Shown here piece by piece: positions 18,486-27,764 of a DNA stretch of 64,000 bases. Each line of letters opens with the position of its first letter. Position 1 is the first letter of the stretch. The stretch is from the NCBI RefSeq assembly GCF_029910655.1, contig NZ_CP123897.1, forward strand, positions 1,922,001 to 1,986,000, in the 5' to 3' direction. The stretch comes from Methylomonas sp. UP202 (GTDB lineage Bacteria; Pseudomonadota; Gammaproteobacteria; Methylococcales; Methylomonadaceae). Both the position numbers and the translations under genes were made by a program. A model generated the notes under the pieces. It saw nothing but the letters and a program-made list of their open reading frames with translations, was not told the DNA's origin and made no database searches.

Positions 18486-20906
18486 ATGAAACTTCATCCG
18501 CAAACCCTCTCTGCCGCCGAGCGCGCGTTCTGGCTCCGTAGGACGGCCTCGGCCCTGATGGCCGGCTGCGTCAGCCTGGCGGCGCTGGCCGACGAGCTTC
18601 GGCAATTCGATATTCCGGCGCAAGCCTTGGACGGCGCGTTGACCCAACTGGCCGATCAGGCCGATCTGCGTTTGCTGTATCCGGCCGAGTTGGTCGCCAA
18701 ATTGCGTTCGCCGCCGCTGACCGGTCGCCATGCGCCGGAACAGGCGTTGCAAATCCTGCTGCACGCTTCGGGCTTGAGCGCTCGGAAGACCGCCGAACAC
18801 ACCTTTACCGTGGAAGCCGCGCCGGCCAAGCAGTCGGCCGAACCCCAATCGGCGACGACGATGCCGGCGGTGTCGGTGGTCGGCGAAGCGGTCTACGATC
18901 TTAACTCGCCGGACAATCGGGACTACGCCGTGCGCGCGGCCGCCAGCGCCACCAAAACCGATACACCGTTGATGGAAACGCCGGTCAACATCCAGATCAT
19001 CCCGAAAGCGGTCTTGAACGATCAACAAATCATCCAGATGACCGATGCGTTGAAGAACGTGGCCGGCGCCACGGTCAGCCACGGGTCCGGCGGCTTGTCG
19101 GACGACATCTTTCTGCGCGGGTTTCGGAGCAGTACCTTTTTTCGCAACGGCTTTCGCATCGATAGCCAATTCGCGTCGATCGGTACCCGGCAAATGGCCA
19201 ACGTCGAACGCCTGGAGGTCATCAAAGGCCCGGCCGCGATCATGTACGGGCGGATGGAGCCGGGCGGCATGGTCAACGTCGTCACCAAACAGCCGTTGGC
19301 GACACCGTATTACGCGCTGCAACAGCAGTTCGGATCCTTCGATTTATACCGCACGAGCTTGGACGCTACCGGCCCGCTGACCGACGACGACACTTTGCTG
19401 TACCGTTTCAACGGTTCGTTTGAAAGCAGCGCTTCGTTTCGCGATTTGGTCGACAGCGAGCGCACCTTCATCGCGCCGATGTTGACCTGGAACGTCAGCC
19501 CGCGTACGCAAATCAGTCTGGAAATGGAATATCGCCACGACAATCTGATTGACGATAACAATACTTGGCCGTATTTGAACGGCGGTTTCATCAATATGCC
19601 GCGTTCCCGCAATTTGATGGAAGCGGGTAAAGTCCGGGTCGAGGAAAAACTGATCGGGCTGAATTGGTCGCACCAATTTAACGACGATTGGAGCATCAAG
19701 CAGCGCTTCGTCGCCGATTTGCTGGATAACGTTCAGCATTGGACCAGCGCGGCGGCCGATACGTTGTTACCCGGCAACTTGCTGCCGCGCAGCCAAACTT
19801 TGATAGACGGCACTCACAACACCTACTTTACGACCCTGGACTTGACCGGTCGGTTCGCGACCGGGCCGTTGGCGCATACCTTGTTGTTGGGCGGCGACTA
19901 TTACCGCGTCGATCATATTAGCGACCCGTACTCGGCCGAGTTGGCGAACATCGACGTTTACCACCCCGTCCACAATGCCGATATTGTTAGCCCTTGGGTT
20001 TCCGCTGGCTGGGGCGGCAATAATAGCGCCGATTACATCGGGATTTACGCCCAGGATCAGATCAAGCTGCCGCACGGCCTGCATGTGCTGGGCGGATTTC
20101 GTTACCAGTACGTCAAGCAGTGGGATAATTTAAGCCACACCGCTCAACCGGTGGACGACGACGTGACGCCCAGGGTCGGCGTGCTTTGGCAAGCGCAAGA
20201 TTGGTTGAGTTTTTACGGTAACTACATCGAAAACTTCGGGGTGTCCAATCAGTGGGCCATCTCGGCCAGCGGCAAACCGTTACCGCCAGAGAGTGCCCAG
20301 CAGTGGGAGATCGGCAGTAAGTTCGAATTTTTCGACGGTAAATTCAGCGCCACATTGGCGTATTACGACATCACCAAACAAAACGTCGTAACCCGCGACC
20401 CGAATTCTCCGCTCAACAGCAACTTCAGTATCGCCGCCGGCGAAGTGCGTAGTCGCGGGCCGGAAGTGGACATCCGCGGCGAATTGCTGCCCGGTTTGAA
20501 CCTGATCGCCACCTATTCCAACTTCGATACTCGTGTGACCAAGGACAACAACGGTTTGCAGGGCAACCGCCTATACGCGGTGCCGCGTAATGTCGGTAGT
20601 TTGTGGTCAACCTACGACGTTCTGGGTGGCGAATTGCGAGGCGTGAAAGTCGGTGGCGGGGTGACCATGCGCGACGGCTCCACCGACGGCACCGGCGACA
20701 ACTACCAGACCGCCGGCTACGCGACCGTGGACTTGCTGGCCGCTTATTCCTGGAAGGTCGATAAATCCAAATTGACCGCGCAGCTCAATGTTTACAATTT
20801 GCTTGATAAAAGCTATTTCACCGATGCTTATATCAGCGGGGCCAGCAGTAGCCGCACCATAGGCACGCCCAGGGCATTTTTGGGCTCGATCAAGGTGGAA
20901 TTTTAG
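18486..20906 (+). CDS. TonB-dependent siderophore receptor with STN signalling domain
   Basis: An 806-residue outer-membrane receptor. An N-terminal export signal ends near ALADELRQF. An STN domain (about 40-120; FDIPAQALDGALTQLADQAD) marks it as a transducer that contacts FecR. The plug domain (about 155-260) includes METPVNIQIIPK and VERLEVIKGPAAIMYGR. The 22-strand barrel ends with the outer-membrane signature phenylalanine (LGSIKVEF). Upstream sigma and FecR genes complete the signalling unit. AAGGAA lies eight bases before ATG 18486. The ligand is probably a ferric siderophore, because this receptor class resembles FpvA/FhuE, but the specific one cannot be stated. Confidence 0.93.
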   Translation: MKLHPQTLSAAERAFWLRRTASALMAGCVSLAALADELRQFDIPAQALDGALTQLADQADLRLLYPAELVAKLRSPPLTGRHAPEQALQILLHASGLSARKTAEHTFTVEAAPAKQSAEPQSATTMPAVSVVGEAVYDLNSPDNRDYAVRAAASATKTDTPLMETPVNIQIIPKAVLNDQQIIQMTDALKNVAGATVSHGSGGLSDDIFLRGFRSSTFFRNGFRIDSQFASIGTRQMANVERLEVIKGPAAIMYGRMEPGGMVNVVTKQPLATPYYALQQQFGSFDLYRTSLDATGPLTDDDTLLYRFNGSFESSASFRDLVDSERTFIAPMLTWNVSPRTQISLEMEYRHDNLIDDNNTWPYLNGGFINMPRSRNLMEAGKVRVEEKLIGLNWSHQFNDDWSIKQRFVADLLDNVQHWTSAAADTLLPGNLLPRSQTLIDGTHNTYFTTLDLTGRFATGPLAHTLLLGGDYYRVDHISDPYSAELANIDVYHPVHNADIVSPWVSAGWGGNNSADYIGIYAQDQIKLPHGLHVLGGFRYQYVKQWDNLSHTAQPVDDDVTPRVGVLWQAQDWLSFYGNYIENFGVSNQWAISASGKPLPPESAQQWEIGSKFEFFDGKFSATLAYYDITKQNVVTRDPNSPLNSNFSIAAGEVRSRGPEVDIRGELLPGLNLIATYSNFDTRVTKDNNGLQGNRLYAVPRNVGSLWSTYDVLGGELRGVKVGGGVTMRDGSTDGTGDNYQTAGYATVDLLAAYSWKVDKSKLTAQLNVYNLLDKSYFTDAYISGASSSRTIGTPRAFLGSIKVEF

Positions 20907-21030
20907 CGCGGACAACGAGGAGGGGTGGCCCATCGGGCGTCCACGACCGGTCGGCCATCGGGTAAGCACAGCGTTTCCTGGTTGCCGACTGCGTGCGGGC
21001 TTGTCTGGCTGAATTGGCTGCGGCGACCCG

Positions 21031-21975
21031 TTATATCGCGTTCAACAGCGCCAATTCCGCCGGGTGCGGCGACAGGTAAAACGATTGGTCGATGAACGGA
21101 TCGGGTTCGCGGCGGAAGTGGTGTTTCAGCAGCGTTAGCGGCACGATCAGCGGGAGCAGGCCGGTTCGATAGGCTTCGATAGTTTCGACCAGCTCCTGCT
21201 TGGCGTCGCTGTCCAGTTTCTGCTTCAAATAGCCCTGGATGTGCTGCAACACGTTGACGTGGTTGCCTCGGGTAGCGACGACCTTCAAACAGGCCATCAA
21301 GGCCGCCAGGTAGGCGTCGGCGATTTCGGTCAGATTCGCGGCATTGGCGTCGGCGACCAGCCGGCCCAGCGCGCGGGCTTGGTTTTGGTCGTGGCTCATC
21401 GCGATCAGCTTATGCCGGCTGTGAAAGCTCATCAGGGCGTGTACACTGAGGCCGGCCTCTGTCAGCTCCCGCCAACGCCGCAATACGAATACCCGCTGAA
21501 TAAAGTTCTCGCGCAAGGCCGGGTCGCCGAGCCGGCCTTCCTCTTCAATTGGCAGACAGGGAAACCGGCGTTGGATAAAACCCGCGAAAATGCCGGTACC
21601 GCAACGCGCCGGTATGTCGTTTTTGTAGACTTTGACCCGCTCCATGCCGCAACTCGGCGAATCCTTCTTCAATATATAGCCGCATAACTCGGCCAACCAG
21701 TCGGCCTGCTTTGCCGAGGCTTGTTCCAAACGCTCGGTGACGTCGAATCCGTGGTCCTTGACGCCGACGCAACGTATCACGCCGGGCGCGGTTTCCCGCA
21801 GTTGCACGCAAGGGCGTGGGATGCCTAGGCCAGCCTCCACTTCCGGGCAGAAGGCGCGGAACTCAAAATATTGGCCCAGCGTGCGTTCAATGTAGCTGTG
21901 GTATTTGTGAGCGCCGTCGTAACGGACTTCGTGGCCCAATAGACAGCTGCTGATACCGACTGGAATTTTCGTCAT
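21031..21975 (-). CDS. DUF523-DUF1722 fusion protein
   Basis: A 314-residue protein. The N-terminal DUF523 half (about 1-150) has GISSCLLGHEVRYDG, FCPEVEAGLGIPRP and KKDSPSCGMERVKVY, with conserved cysteines that could bind metal. The C-terminal DUF1722 half (about 180-310) includes SFHSRHKLIAMSH and related sequence, as in E. coli YbgA. YbgA-type proteins often neighbour DNA photolyase genes, as here. The start at 21975 shares an ATGA overlap with the end of the lipocalin gene, so the two are translationally coupled. It is the last gene of the light-stress gene run. Biochemical function is unknown. Confidence 0.9.
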   Translation of the reverse strand: MTKIPVGISSCLLGHEVRYDGAHKYHSYIERTLGQYFEFRAFCPEVEAGLGIPRPCVQLRETAPGVIRCVGVKDHGFDVTERLEQASAKQADWLAELCGYILKKDSPSCGMERVKVYKNDIPARCGTGIFAGFIQRRFPCLPIEEEGRLGDPALRENFIQRVFVLRRWRELTEAGLSVHALMSFHSRHKLIAMSHDQNQARALGRLVADANAANLTEIADAYLAALMACLKVVATRGNHVNVLQHIQGYLKQKLDSDAKQELVETIEAYRTGLLPLIVPLTLLKHHFRREPDPFIDQSFYLSPHPAELALLNAI

Positions 21976-22499
21976 GGGATTTGCTCGGATGGTGGGTGCC
22001 GGTCGTAAATCAGTTGATCGGTGGCAAAGCCCAGGTTTCGAGCTTGGTCCACCAAGGCTTTTAGCGTCGCGGCGGGCAATTGCGGATCGCGGGCCAATAT
22101 CCACAAATAGTCTCGGTCCGGGCCGGCGATCATCGCGTAACGATAGCCCGGTTTATCCAAGGCGATGATGTTGTAGGCGCCGTAAAACGGCCCGAAAAAC
22201 GACACTTGCAAGCGGCCGACAGTGGGCGTCTCGACGAATTCGGCCTGGCCTTCGGCGCTCTCCCGCTCTCCGGCTTCCGCCGAATAACCGCTGTTCAACA
22301 CCTTGACGCTACCGTCGGAATTCAGACTGTAGTCGGCGCGAATGTCGCTCAGGCCGCGTTCGAAGCGGTGGTCCAGCCGAGCGATTTCGTACCAGGTGCC
22401 GACGTATCGGGACAATTCGAAATCCTCGACCGCGACGACGCCGTCCGGGATGCCGGTGCAGCCGGTCAGAGTCAGTAACAGTAAACAGGTTTTACGCAT
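21972..22499 (-). CDS. blc: Outer-membrane lipocalin (Blc family)
   Basis: A 175-residue lipoprotein. The signal peptide ends in the lipobox LTGC (Cys14), which would be lipidated. The lipocalin signature follows: LSRYVGTWYEIARLDHRFERG, then GRLQVSFFGPFYGAYNIIALD and DRDYLWILARDP. Blc proteins bind lysophospholipids and fatty acids and are tied to membrane stress repair. The gene overlaps the photolyase gene by eight bases at its start and the DUF523 gene by four bases at its end. Lipocalins of this type are recurrent members of photolyase-centred light-stress clusters. Confidence 0.92.
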   Translation of the reverse strand: MRKTCLLLLTLTGCTGIPDGVVAVEDFELSRYVGTWYEIARLDHRFERGLSDIRADYSLNSDGSVKVLNSGYSAEAGERESAEGQAEFVETPTVGRLQVSFFGPFYGAYNIIALDKPGYRYAMIAGPDRDYLWILARDPQLPAATLKALVDQARNLGFATDQLIYDRHPPSEQIP

Positions 22500-23892
22500 C
22501 GGAGTTCTCTTGGATCGCCAGCGTGGTCAGCGCCTTGAATTGGGCTTTGATTAACCGGCTTTGGGTGCCGTGCTCGACGATCGGTGGCGGATAAGCGCCG
22601 GCCAGCGGTTGGCTGGCCCATTGGTGTATCACCTTCGCCGAGTAGGCCTGCAATTCCGGCAACCAGGTTTTGATGTAGTTGCATTGCGGATCGAACTTCT
22701 GTTGTTGCAGCCAGGGGTTGAAGATCCGGAAATAGGGTTGGGCATCGCATCCGGTGGATGCCGCCCACTGCCAATTGCCGTTGTTGACGCAGGGATCGTA
22801 ATCCAGCAGATGTTGGGCAAAGTAGCGTTCGCCCCAGCGCCAGGAAATATGTAAATCCTTGACCAGAAAGGACGCGACCACCATCCGCAAGCGGTTGTGC
22901 ATCCAGCCGGTTTGCTTCAATTCGCGCATTGCGGCGTCGACGATCGGGAAACCGGTCAAACCGTCGGTCCAGGCCGTGAAGTCGTCAAGATTATTGCGCC
23001 AGGGCACGGCGTCGTAGCGGCGGTCGAAAGCCTGCCCGAACACGTGCGGAAAGCGATAGGCGATGTGGCTGAAAAAATCGCGCCAATACAATTGTCGCAG
23101 CAACGGATGTTCCGGCCCTAATTGATGCTGAATCGCGGCGTATGCCTCGCGGACCGAGCAGGTGCCGAATTTTAGGTGTACCGACAACCGGCTGGTTTGG
23201 GCCAGTGCCGGGAAATCGCGGTTTTGCGCGTAGTCGCGACAGCTCGACACGGCTTGCAGACTTTGCAACGCGCTGGCGCGGCCGCCGGCAATCGGGTTGC
23301 GATGCGGACGCCGGTAGCGTTCCGGTAAATCGGCATCGTCGCCGGCCAGAGTGTCGGTATACCAACCACCGTCGGCCAGCGCGGCCGGCGCAGCGACCGG
23401 TATTTGCCGGGCTCGCCGGTAAAACGGGGTGAATACTTGAATGGGATTACCTTTAGCACTGGCGATTTGTTCCGGCTCGGTCAGCAGCAGGTCGTTGGTG
23501 ATGTGCAAGGCCACGCCCAACGCATTGCAGCATTCGCGGATTTCGGCATCGCGACGCAGACTGAACGGCGTGTAATCGCGGTTGATGTAGACCGCATCGA
23601 GGCCGAACGTTTCGCGGAGCCGGGCAATCAAATCGTGGGGCAGGGTTGCGAAACAGTACAGCTTGCCGCCGCGGTTAACTAAATCGCGTTGCAGACCGGC
23701 GACGGCCTCCAGCATGTATTGCAGGCCGGGCTGGCTTTGATAGGTATGGGCTTCGATTTGGCGCGGATCGAACGCGAAGGCCGTTATCACACGGTCCGCA
23801 CCGCGCCGCGCGGCATTCAGCGCGGTATTGTCGTCCACGCGTAAGTCTCGCCGAAACAGGAACAGCGCAACGCGATAGGGTTTGTCGCTCAT
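22492..23892 (-). CDS. phrB: Deoxyribodipyrimidine photolyase
   Basis: A 466-residue class I CPD photolyase that uses light to split UV-induced pyrimidine dimers. The N-terminal Rossmann-like antenna domain has LFLFRRDLRVDDNTAL. The C-terminal FAD domain has LRQLYWRDFFSHIAYRFP, TGFPIVDAAMRELKQTGWMHNR and NNGNWQWAASTGCDAQPYFR, including the tryptophans used for electron transfer and the DPxxNNGNWQW region. Length and motifs fit E. coli PhrB rather than a cryptochrome, although cryptochrome-like function cannot be excluded from sequence. It sits three bases after the upstream membrane-protein gene and overlaps the lipocalin gene. Confidence 0.95.
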   Translation of the reverse strand: MSDKPYRVALFLFRRDLRVDDNTALNAARRGADRVITAFAFDPRQIEAHTYQSQPGLQYMLEAVAGLQRDLVNRGGKLYCFATLPHDLIARLRETFGLDAVYINRDYTPFSLRRDAEIRECCNALGVALHITNDLLLTEPEQIASAKGNPIQVFTPFYRRARQIPVAAPAALADGGWYTDTLAGDDADLPERYRRPHRNPIAGGRASALQSLQAVSSCRDYAQNRDFPALAQTSRLSVHLKFGTCSVREAYAAIQHQLGPEHPLLRQLYWRDFFSHIAYRFPHVFGQAFDRRYDAVPWRNNLDDFTAWTDGLTGFPIVDAAMRELKQTGWMHNRLRMVVASFLVKDLHISWRWGERYFAQHLLDYDPCVNNGNWQWAASTGCDAQPYFRIFNPWLQQQKFDPQCNYIKTWLPELQAYSAKVIHQWASQPLAGAYPPPIVEHGTQSRLIKAQFKALTTLAIQENSDA

Positions 23893-23895
23893 GGC

Positions 23896-24405
23896 TTAGC
23901 AGTCGCCGAACTGTGCGATCATCTGCTGGCAATTGAACAGAATGTTGGGGTAATACCGATAAATCACCCAGCGCAACGCCAGATCGGCAAATGCGGCGAT
24001 CGTGGCCAGCCTGGCCAGCACTGCCCAATATCTTGCCGTGCAATGCGCCGAGCAGCGCCACACCGCGCCGGTCCAGTAAATCAACGGCATCAGGCAGATG
24101 AGGTGTATCGTGATCCAGCTGGCGGCCGTGAACGAACCTTCCTGAAGTCGATAATCGACGCCGAACAGGATCGGATTGTAAATCAGGAAGAACGGCCAGA
24201 ACGCGCTACTTAGCCTGGTATAGCCCAGCCAACTCCATTGTAGGTAGAGGTATAACGTATTCGGCAGCTTGACTTCCCAGTAAGCGGGTGGCGGCGGCGT
24301 TAGCGAGTACAGCAGGATGGTCAGCGCAACGCCGACGGCGAGTGCCTCCCACCAAGCCATGAAGGTGGTGAATTCCAGTAATAAAGCCAGACTGTTGAAG
24401 AGCAT
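23896..24405 (-). CDS. Integral membrane protein of unknown function
   Basis: A 169-residue protein with about four hydrophobic segments (residues roughly 5-35, 50-75, 90-115, 125-150). Cysteines occur near the C-terminus (WRCSAHC, NCQQM, GDC). A proline run (PPPP) follows the first helix. I recognise no family. It is packed between the TIGR01777 epimerase gene (15 bases) and photolyase (three bases), so it is almost certainly cotranscribed and part of the same response. Confidence 0.7.
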   Translation of the reverse strand: MLFNSLALLLEFTTFMAWWEALAVGVALTILLYSLTPPPPAYWEVKLPNTLYLYLQWSWLGYTRLSSAFWPFFLIYNPILFGVDYRLQEGSFTAASWITIHLICLMPLIYWTGAVWRCSAHCTARYWAVLARLATIAAFADLALRWVIYRYYPNILFNCQQMIAQFGDC

Positions 24406-24420
24406 AGACGGTCGGGATGG

Positions 24421-25332
24421 TCAGTGGCGGAGTAAAAGTTGGTTTAAAGCGTCGTCCAAACGCGGATAGCGAAAACCGAAGCCGTGATTCGATAAGCGGG
24501 TTGGTAACACGCGTTGGCCGCCCAGCAACAGTTCGGCCATTTCGCCCAATATCGGCCGCAACAGCCAGGCCGGCAGCGGCAACAGCATCGGCCGACCCAG
24601 CGTCCTGGCCAGGGCTTGGCTGAATTGACGATTATCGACAGGCGTCGGCGCGGTGGCATTATACGGTCCGACCATATTGCTATCGTTCATTAAGGTTTCG
24701 ACGATCGCCAGCCAATCAGTCAAATGTATCCAGGACATCCATTGCCTGCCGTCGCCGATCGTGCCGCCCAGCCCCAGGCGATAAACCGGCAACAGGCGTT
24801 GCAGCAGGCCGCCGCCGTTGCCCAATACCAAGCCGGTACGCAGCAAACAGACCCGGCAACCGGACGATCCGGCGACAATGGCCGCCGCCTCCCAGTCGGC
24901 GCATAGCTGCTGCGCGAAGTCGGGCTTGGGTGGGCTGGTCTCTTCCAATGGACGCTCGCCCTGGTCGCCGTATATGCCGATCGCCGAACCGCTAATCAGC
25001 ACGCCCGGCGGCCGGGTCGAGGCATTAATCCAGTCGGCCAGTTGCCGGGTGGGGCCGATCCGGCTGTCGCGCAATTCCCGCTTGCGGTCCTGGCTCCAGC
25101 GCCGATCCAGAATGCCGGCACCGGCCAGATTGACGATGGCGCGGAATTCGCCGGCATCCGGCAAGTCTGTTAGCGCAACCACGGGCGCGACTCGATCGCC
25201 GAAGCGGGCGCGGACTTTTTCGGCGTCGCGGCTGAAGATGTGGACCGAATAGCCTTGCTTGAGCAGGACCTCGGTTAAGGCGCTGCCCAAAAAGCCGGTT
25301 CCGCCGGTGATTAATATCGCTGGATTTGCCAT
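24421..25332 (-). CDS. TIGR01777-family NAD(P)-dependent epimerase/dehydratase (YfcH-like)
   Basis: A 303-residue short-chain dehydrogenase relative. The nucleotide-binding motif is ILITGGTGFLGSAL at the N-terminus; the family hallmark ISGSAIGIYGDQGERPLEE is near residue 105, and GRQWMSWIHLTDW near residue 195. The C-terminal DUF1731-like part includes GEMAELLLGGQRVLP. The substrate is unknown. Genes of this family are regular members of light-induced photolyase clusters in Pseudomonas, Vibrio and others. It follows msrQ by 24 bases. Confidence 0.92.
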   Translation of the reverse strand: MANPAILITGGTGFLGSALTEVLLKQGYSVHIFSRDAEKVRARFGDRVAPVVALTDLPDAGEFRAIVNLAGAGILDRRWSQDRKRELRDSRIGPTRQLADWINASTRPPGVLISGSAIGIYGDQGERPLEETSPPKPDFAQQLCADWEAAAIVAGSSGCRVCLLRTGLVLGNGGGLLQRLLPVYRLGLGGTIGDGRQWMSWIHLTDWLAIVETLMNDSNMVGPYNATAPTPVDNRQFSQALARTLGRPMLLPLPAWLLRPILGEMAELLLGGQRVLPTRLSNHGFGFRYPRLDDALNQLLLRH

Positions 25333-25356
25333 CTTCGTCGCCTCGTCGTCGGATCG

Positions 25357-25980
25357 TCAGTCGCGCTGGCCGGCGCCAAGCACCAAGGCTTGCCGCAGGC
25401 TTTTCAACCAGCCAACCAGTCTAAAGCCCAGCAGCAAACCGAGGATGACCAGATAAAAACCGGGTTCGGCCAGATTGCCCTTGAGTTGCCAATAGTAGTG
25501 CAGAATCACCAATACCGAGGCCAGATAGATGTAGCGGTGCAGCCGCTTCCACTGTTTGCCCATCCGTTTCATCGCCCATTTCGACGAGGTGATTGCCATC
25601 AACAGGATCAGGCTGTAGGCGATCAGTCCCATCCACAAATAGTTGCTTTGCAGGACATCCGGCACGATGGCGTCCCAGGCCAGCGCGTGATCGACCCACA
25701 AATAGGCCAATAAATGCAGGCTGGCGTAAAGGAAACTGTACAGTCCGAAAATCTGCCGGTAATCGGCCATGCCGCGCCATTTGGATATGCTTTGTACCGG
25801 GGTAATCGTCAACGTGATCCATAAAAACCGCATGGCCCAATCGCCGAGCCGAATGTGCACGGCCTGAATTGGATTGGCGCCCAAACGATCCAGTTCGGTA
25901 TCGGCGATCAGCCACAACAGCGGCAGCAAGCAGACCGCGAGCGTGATCGACTTTAAATGGCGGAGGATGAACGCGGACAT
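25357..25980 (-). CDS. msrQ: MsrQ, heme-binding membrane subunit of the MsrPQ methionine sulfoxide reductase
   Basis: A 207-residue membrane protein of the ferric-reductase-like family with about six helices. Histidines in SLHLLAYLW, HRYIYLASVLVILHYYW and elsewhere are the likely heme ligands. It passes electrons from the cytoplasm or quinone pool to periplasmic MsrP, which repairs oxidised methionines. Its ATG shares one base with the msrP stop codon (TAATG), so the two are translationally coupled. Placement in a light-stress cluster is sensible because singlet oxygen oxidises methionine. Confidence 0.93.
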   Translation of the reverse strand: MSAFILRHLKSITLAVCLLPLLWLIADTELDRLGANPIQAVHIRLGDWAMRFLWITLTITPVQSISKWRGMADYRQIFGLYSFLYASLHLLAYLWVDHALAWDAIVPDVLQSNYLWMGLIAYSLILLMAITSSKWAMKRMGKQWKRLHRYIYLASVLVILHYYWQLKGNLAEPGFYLVILGLLLGFRLVGWLKSLRQALVLGAGQRD

Positions 25981-26903
25981 TAGAAAAAATGCTTCAGGTC
26001 CATCTGGCTATAAAGTTGGCCGACTTGGTCGGCATAGCCGTTGAACAATTCGGTTTTGCGGCGCGGCGTGAAAAAATCCGAGCCGAGTACGCGCTCGCTG
26101 GTTTGGGTCCAGCGCGGATGGGCCACCGCCGGGTTGACGTTGGCGTAAAAGCCGTATTCGCTCGGCGCGTAGCGGCTCCAGGACGTCAACGGCGCTCGCC
26201 GGGTCAATTCGATTTTGACGATGGCCTTGATGCTTTTGAAGCCATATTTCCAGGGTACGACCAAGCGCAGCGGCGCCCCATTTTGCTTGGGTAGATCCCG
26301 TCCGTACATGCCGCTGGCCAACATCGTTAACGGATGCATCGCTTCGTCCAGGCGTAGTCCTTCGACGTAAGGCCAGTCCAACATCGCGCCGGCCCGCAAT
26401 TTGGGCATGGCCTCGGGTTGCGCGGCCGAGGTGAACTTGACGAAACGGGCGGCGGACAGCGGTTGAGCGCGTTTCAGCAAGTCCGCCAACGGAAAGCCTA
26501 GCCACGGAATTACCGCGGACCAACCTTCCACGCAGCGTAAGCGGTAGATGCGTTCCTGGAGGGGGTGGTCGCGCAGTATGTCCTCGAGGCTGTAGACGCC
26601 GGGCTTTTCGACTTCGCCGGCGATTTCGATTTGCCAAGGCTCGACGGCGATATGTCTAGCCAATTGCGCGACGCTTTCCTTGTCGAAAGCTAGCTCGTAG
26701 TAGTTGTTGTATTGCTCGACCAGCCTGGCTGGGGTAACGGCGTTGGCGTCGGCTATCGATTGCCGGTCTTCGGTCGCGGCGGCCAAGGTCCACGGCGCGG
26801 CGGAGGCCAGCCCCATGGCTTTCAGAAGAACGCGGCGGGCTTGGAATACGGCTGGGTCGGTCACGTCGTGATCGCGAAAGGCCGGGCGGGTTTTAATCAA
26901 CAT
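25980..26903 (-). CDS. msrP: MsrP, periplasmic molybdopterin methionine sulfoxide reductase
   Basis: A 307-residue molybdoenzyme of the sulfite oxidase fold. A twin-arginine signal is visible (ARRVLLKAMGLASAAP). The molybdenum-ligand cysteine lies in IYRLRCVEGWSAVIPW near residue 143. The conserved C-terminal part RWTQTSERVLG and FNGYADQVGQLY is present. It reduces protein-bound methionine sulfoxide in the periplasm. GAGGT lies about eight bases before the start. It follows the desaturase-like gene by ten bases and is coupled to msrQ. Confidence 0.95.
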   Translation of the reverse strand: MLIKTRPAFRDHDVTDPAVFQARRVLLKAMGLASAAPWTLAAATEDRQSIADANAVTPARLVEQYNNYYELAFDKESVAQLARHIAVEPWQIEIAGEVEKPGVYSLEDILRDHPLQERIYRLRCVEGWSAVIPWLGFPLADLLKRAQPLSAARFVKFTSAAQPEAMPKLRAGAMLDWPYVEGLRLDEAMHPLTMLASGMYGRDLPKQNGAPLRLVVPWKYGFKSIKAIVKIELTRRAPLTSWSRYAPSEYGFYANVNPAVAHPRWTQTSERVLGSDFFTPRRKTELFNGYADQVGQLYSQMDLKHFF

Positions 26904-26913
26904 GGCCGGGACC

Positions 26914-27747
26914 TCACGGCTTTTTGCTGTTGGGTATCCAACGCAGCAACTTGCGAAACTGGCGTTCGGTAATGAAGGCCAGCGAAAACAATTGAATGAA
27001 ATTTTCCGCTTCGATCAAATCCAGTCCGATCTGGGCCGGCGCCAATTCCAGCCGGGTGCCGAACAGCCGGTCCCATATTGCCAGCACGATGCCGTAGTTA
27101 CTGTCGTGTTCGCTACGCAATTTAGAGTGGTGGGTGCGGTGCAGCGACGGGGTGATAATCAGTTGCGACAGGGTCTGCTCGTGCGGCACGCGCAGGTTGG
27201 CGTGGTGAAAAAAGATGAAAAACAGTTCGATGATTTCGATCGATAGCACTAGATAGGCATCCACCCCAATCAATACCACGAACACGCATTTGTAGAGGAT
27301 TTCCAGCAACAGGTCGAAGACGTGGAAGCGAAAGCCGGTCGAGACGTTGAAACACTTGTCGCTATGGTGGATTTTGTGGAACCGCCACAGCCATTCGAAG
27401 CGATGACTGGCATAGTGCCAAGCGTAAATCGCCAAATCGAAAAAGGCGAAGGCCAACAGCCATTTCACCGGACCGTTGTCCAACTTGCCAAGTAGACCGA
27501 AATCGGCGAATTGTTGCGCGACCAGAAATAGCGACGAGGCGCGCAATACCGTCAATATCAGATTGTTGATTAAAAAGGCGGCGGTGTTGGTCACCAGCGA
27601 TTCTTTGTAGATTTTGGTCGAAAACGGCAAATGGGGCTGACGTTTTTCCAAAACCAGTAAAGCGACGAAGGCCAGAATGGCTAGCCCGAACAAGGCTTGA
27701 TTAAAAGCGATCGCGGCGGCGGGTTGGGTATCGATTGCGGCGTTCAT
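26914..27747 (-). CDS. Sterol desaturase / fatty acid hydroxylase family protein
   Basis: A 277-residue integral membrane di-iron oxygenase. The histidine clusters HYASH, HKIHH and HRTHH are all present, with several hydrophobic helices before and between them. Such enzymes hydroxylate or desaturate lipids or carotenoids. A strong GGAGGTG sits five bases before the ATG. Its place between the LOV photoreceptor gene (17 bases) and msrP (ten bases) suggests light-dependent membrane lipid or pigment modification. The substrate cannot be assigned. Confidence 0.9.
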   Translation of the reverse strand: MNAAIDTQPAAAIAFNQALFGLAILAFVALLVLEKRQPHLPFSTKIYKESLVTNTAAFLINNLILTVLRASSLFLVAQQFADFGLLGKLDNGPVKWLLAFAFFDLAIYAWHYASHRFEWLWRFHKIHHSDKCFNVSTGFRFHVFDLLLEILYKCVFVVLIGVDAYLVLSIEIIELFFIFFHHANLRVPHEQTLSQLIITPSLHRTHHSKLRSEHDSNYGIVLAIWDRLFGTRLELAPAQIGLDLIEAENFIQLFSLAFITERQFRKLLRWIPNSKKP

Positions 27748-27764
27748 TGGACACCTCCGTCGGA

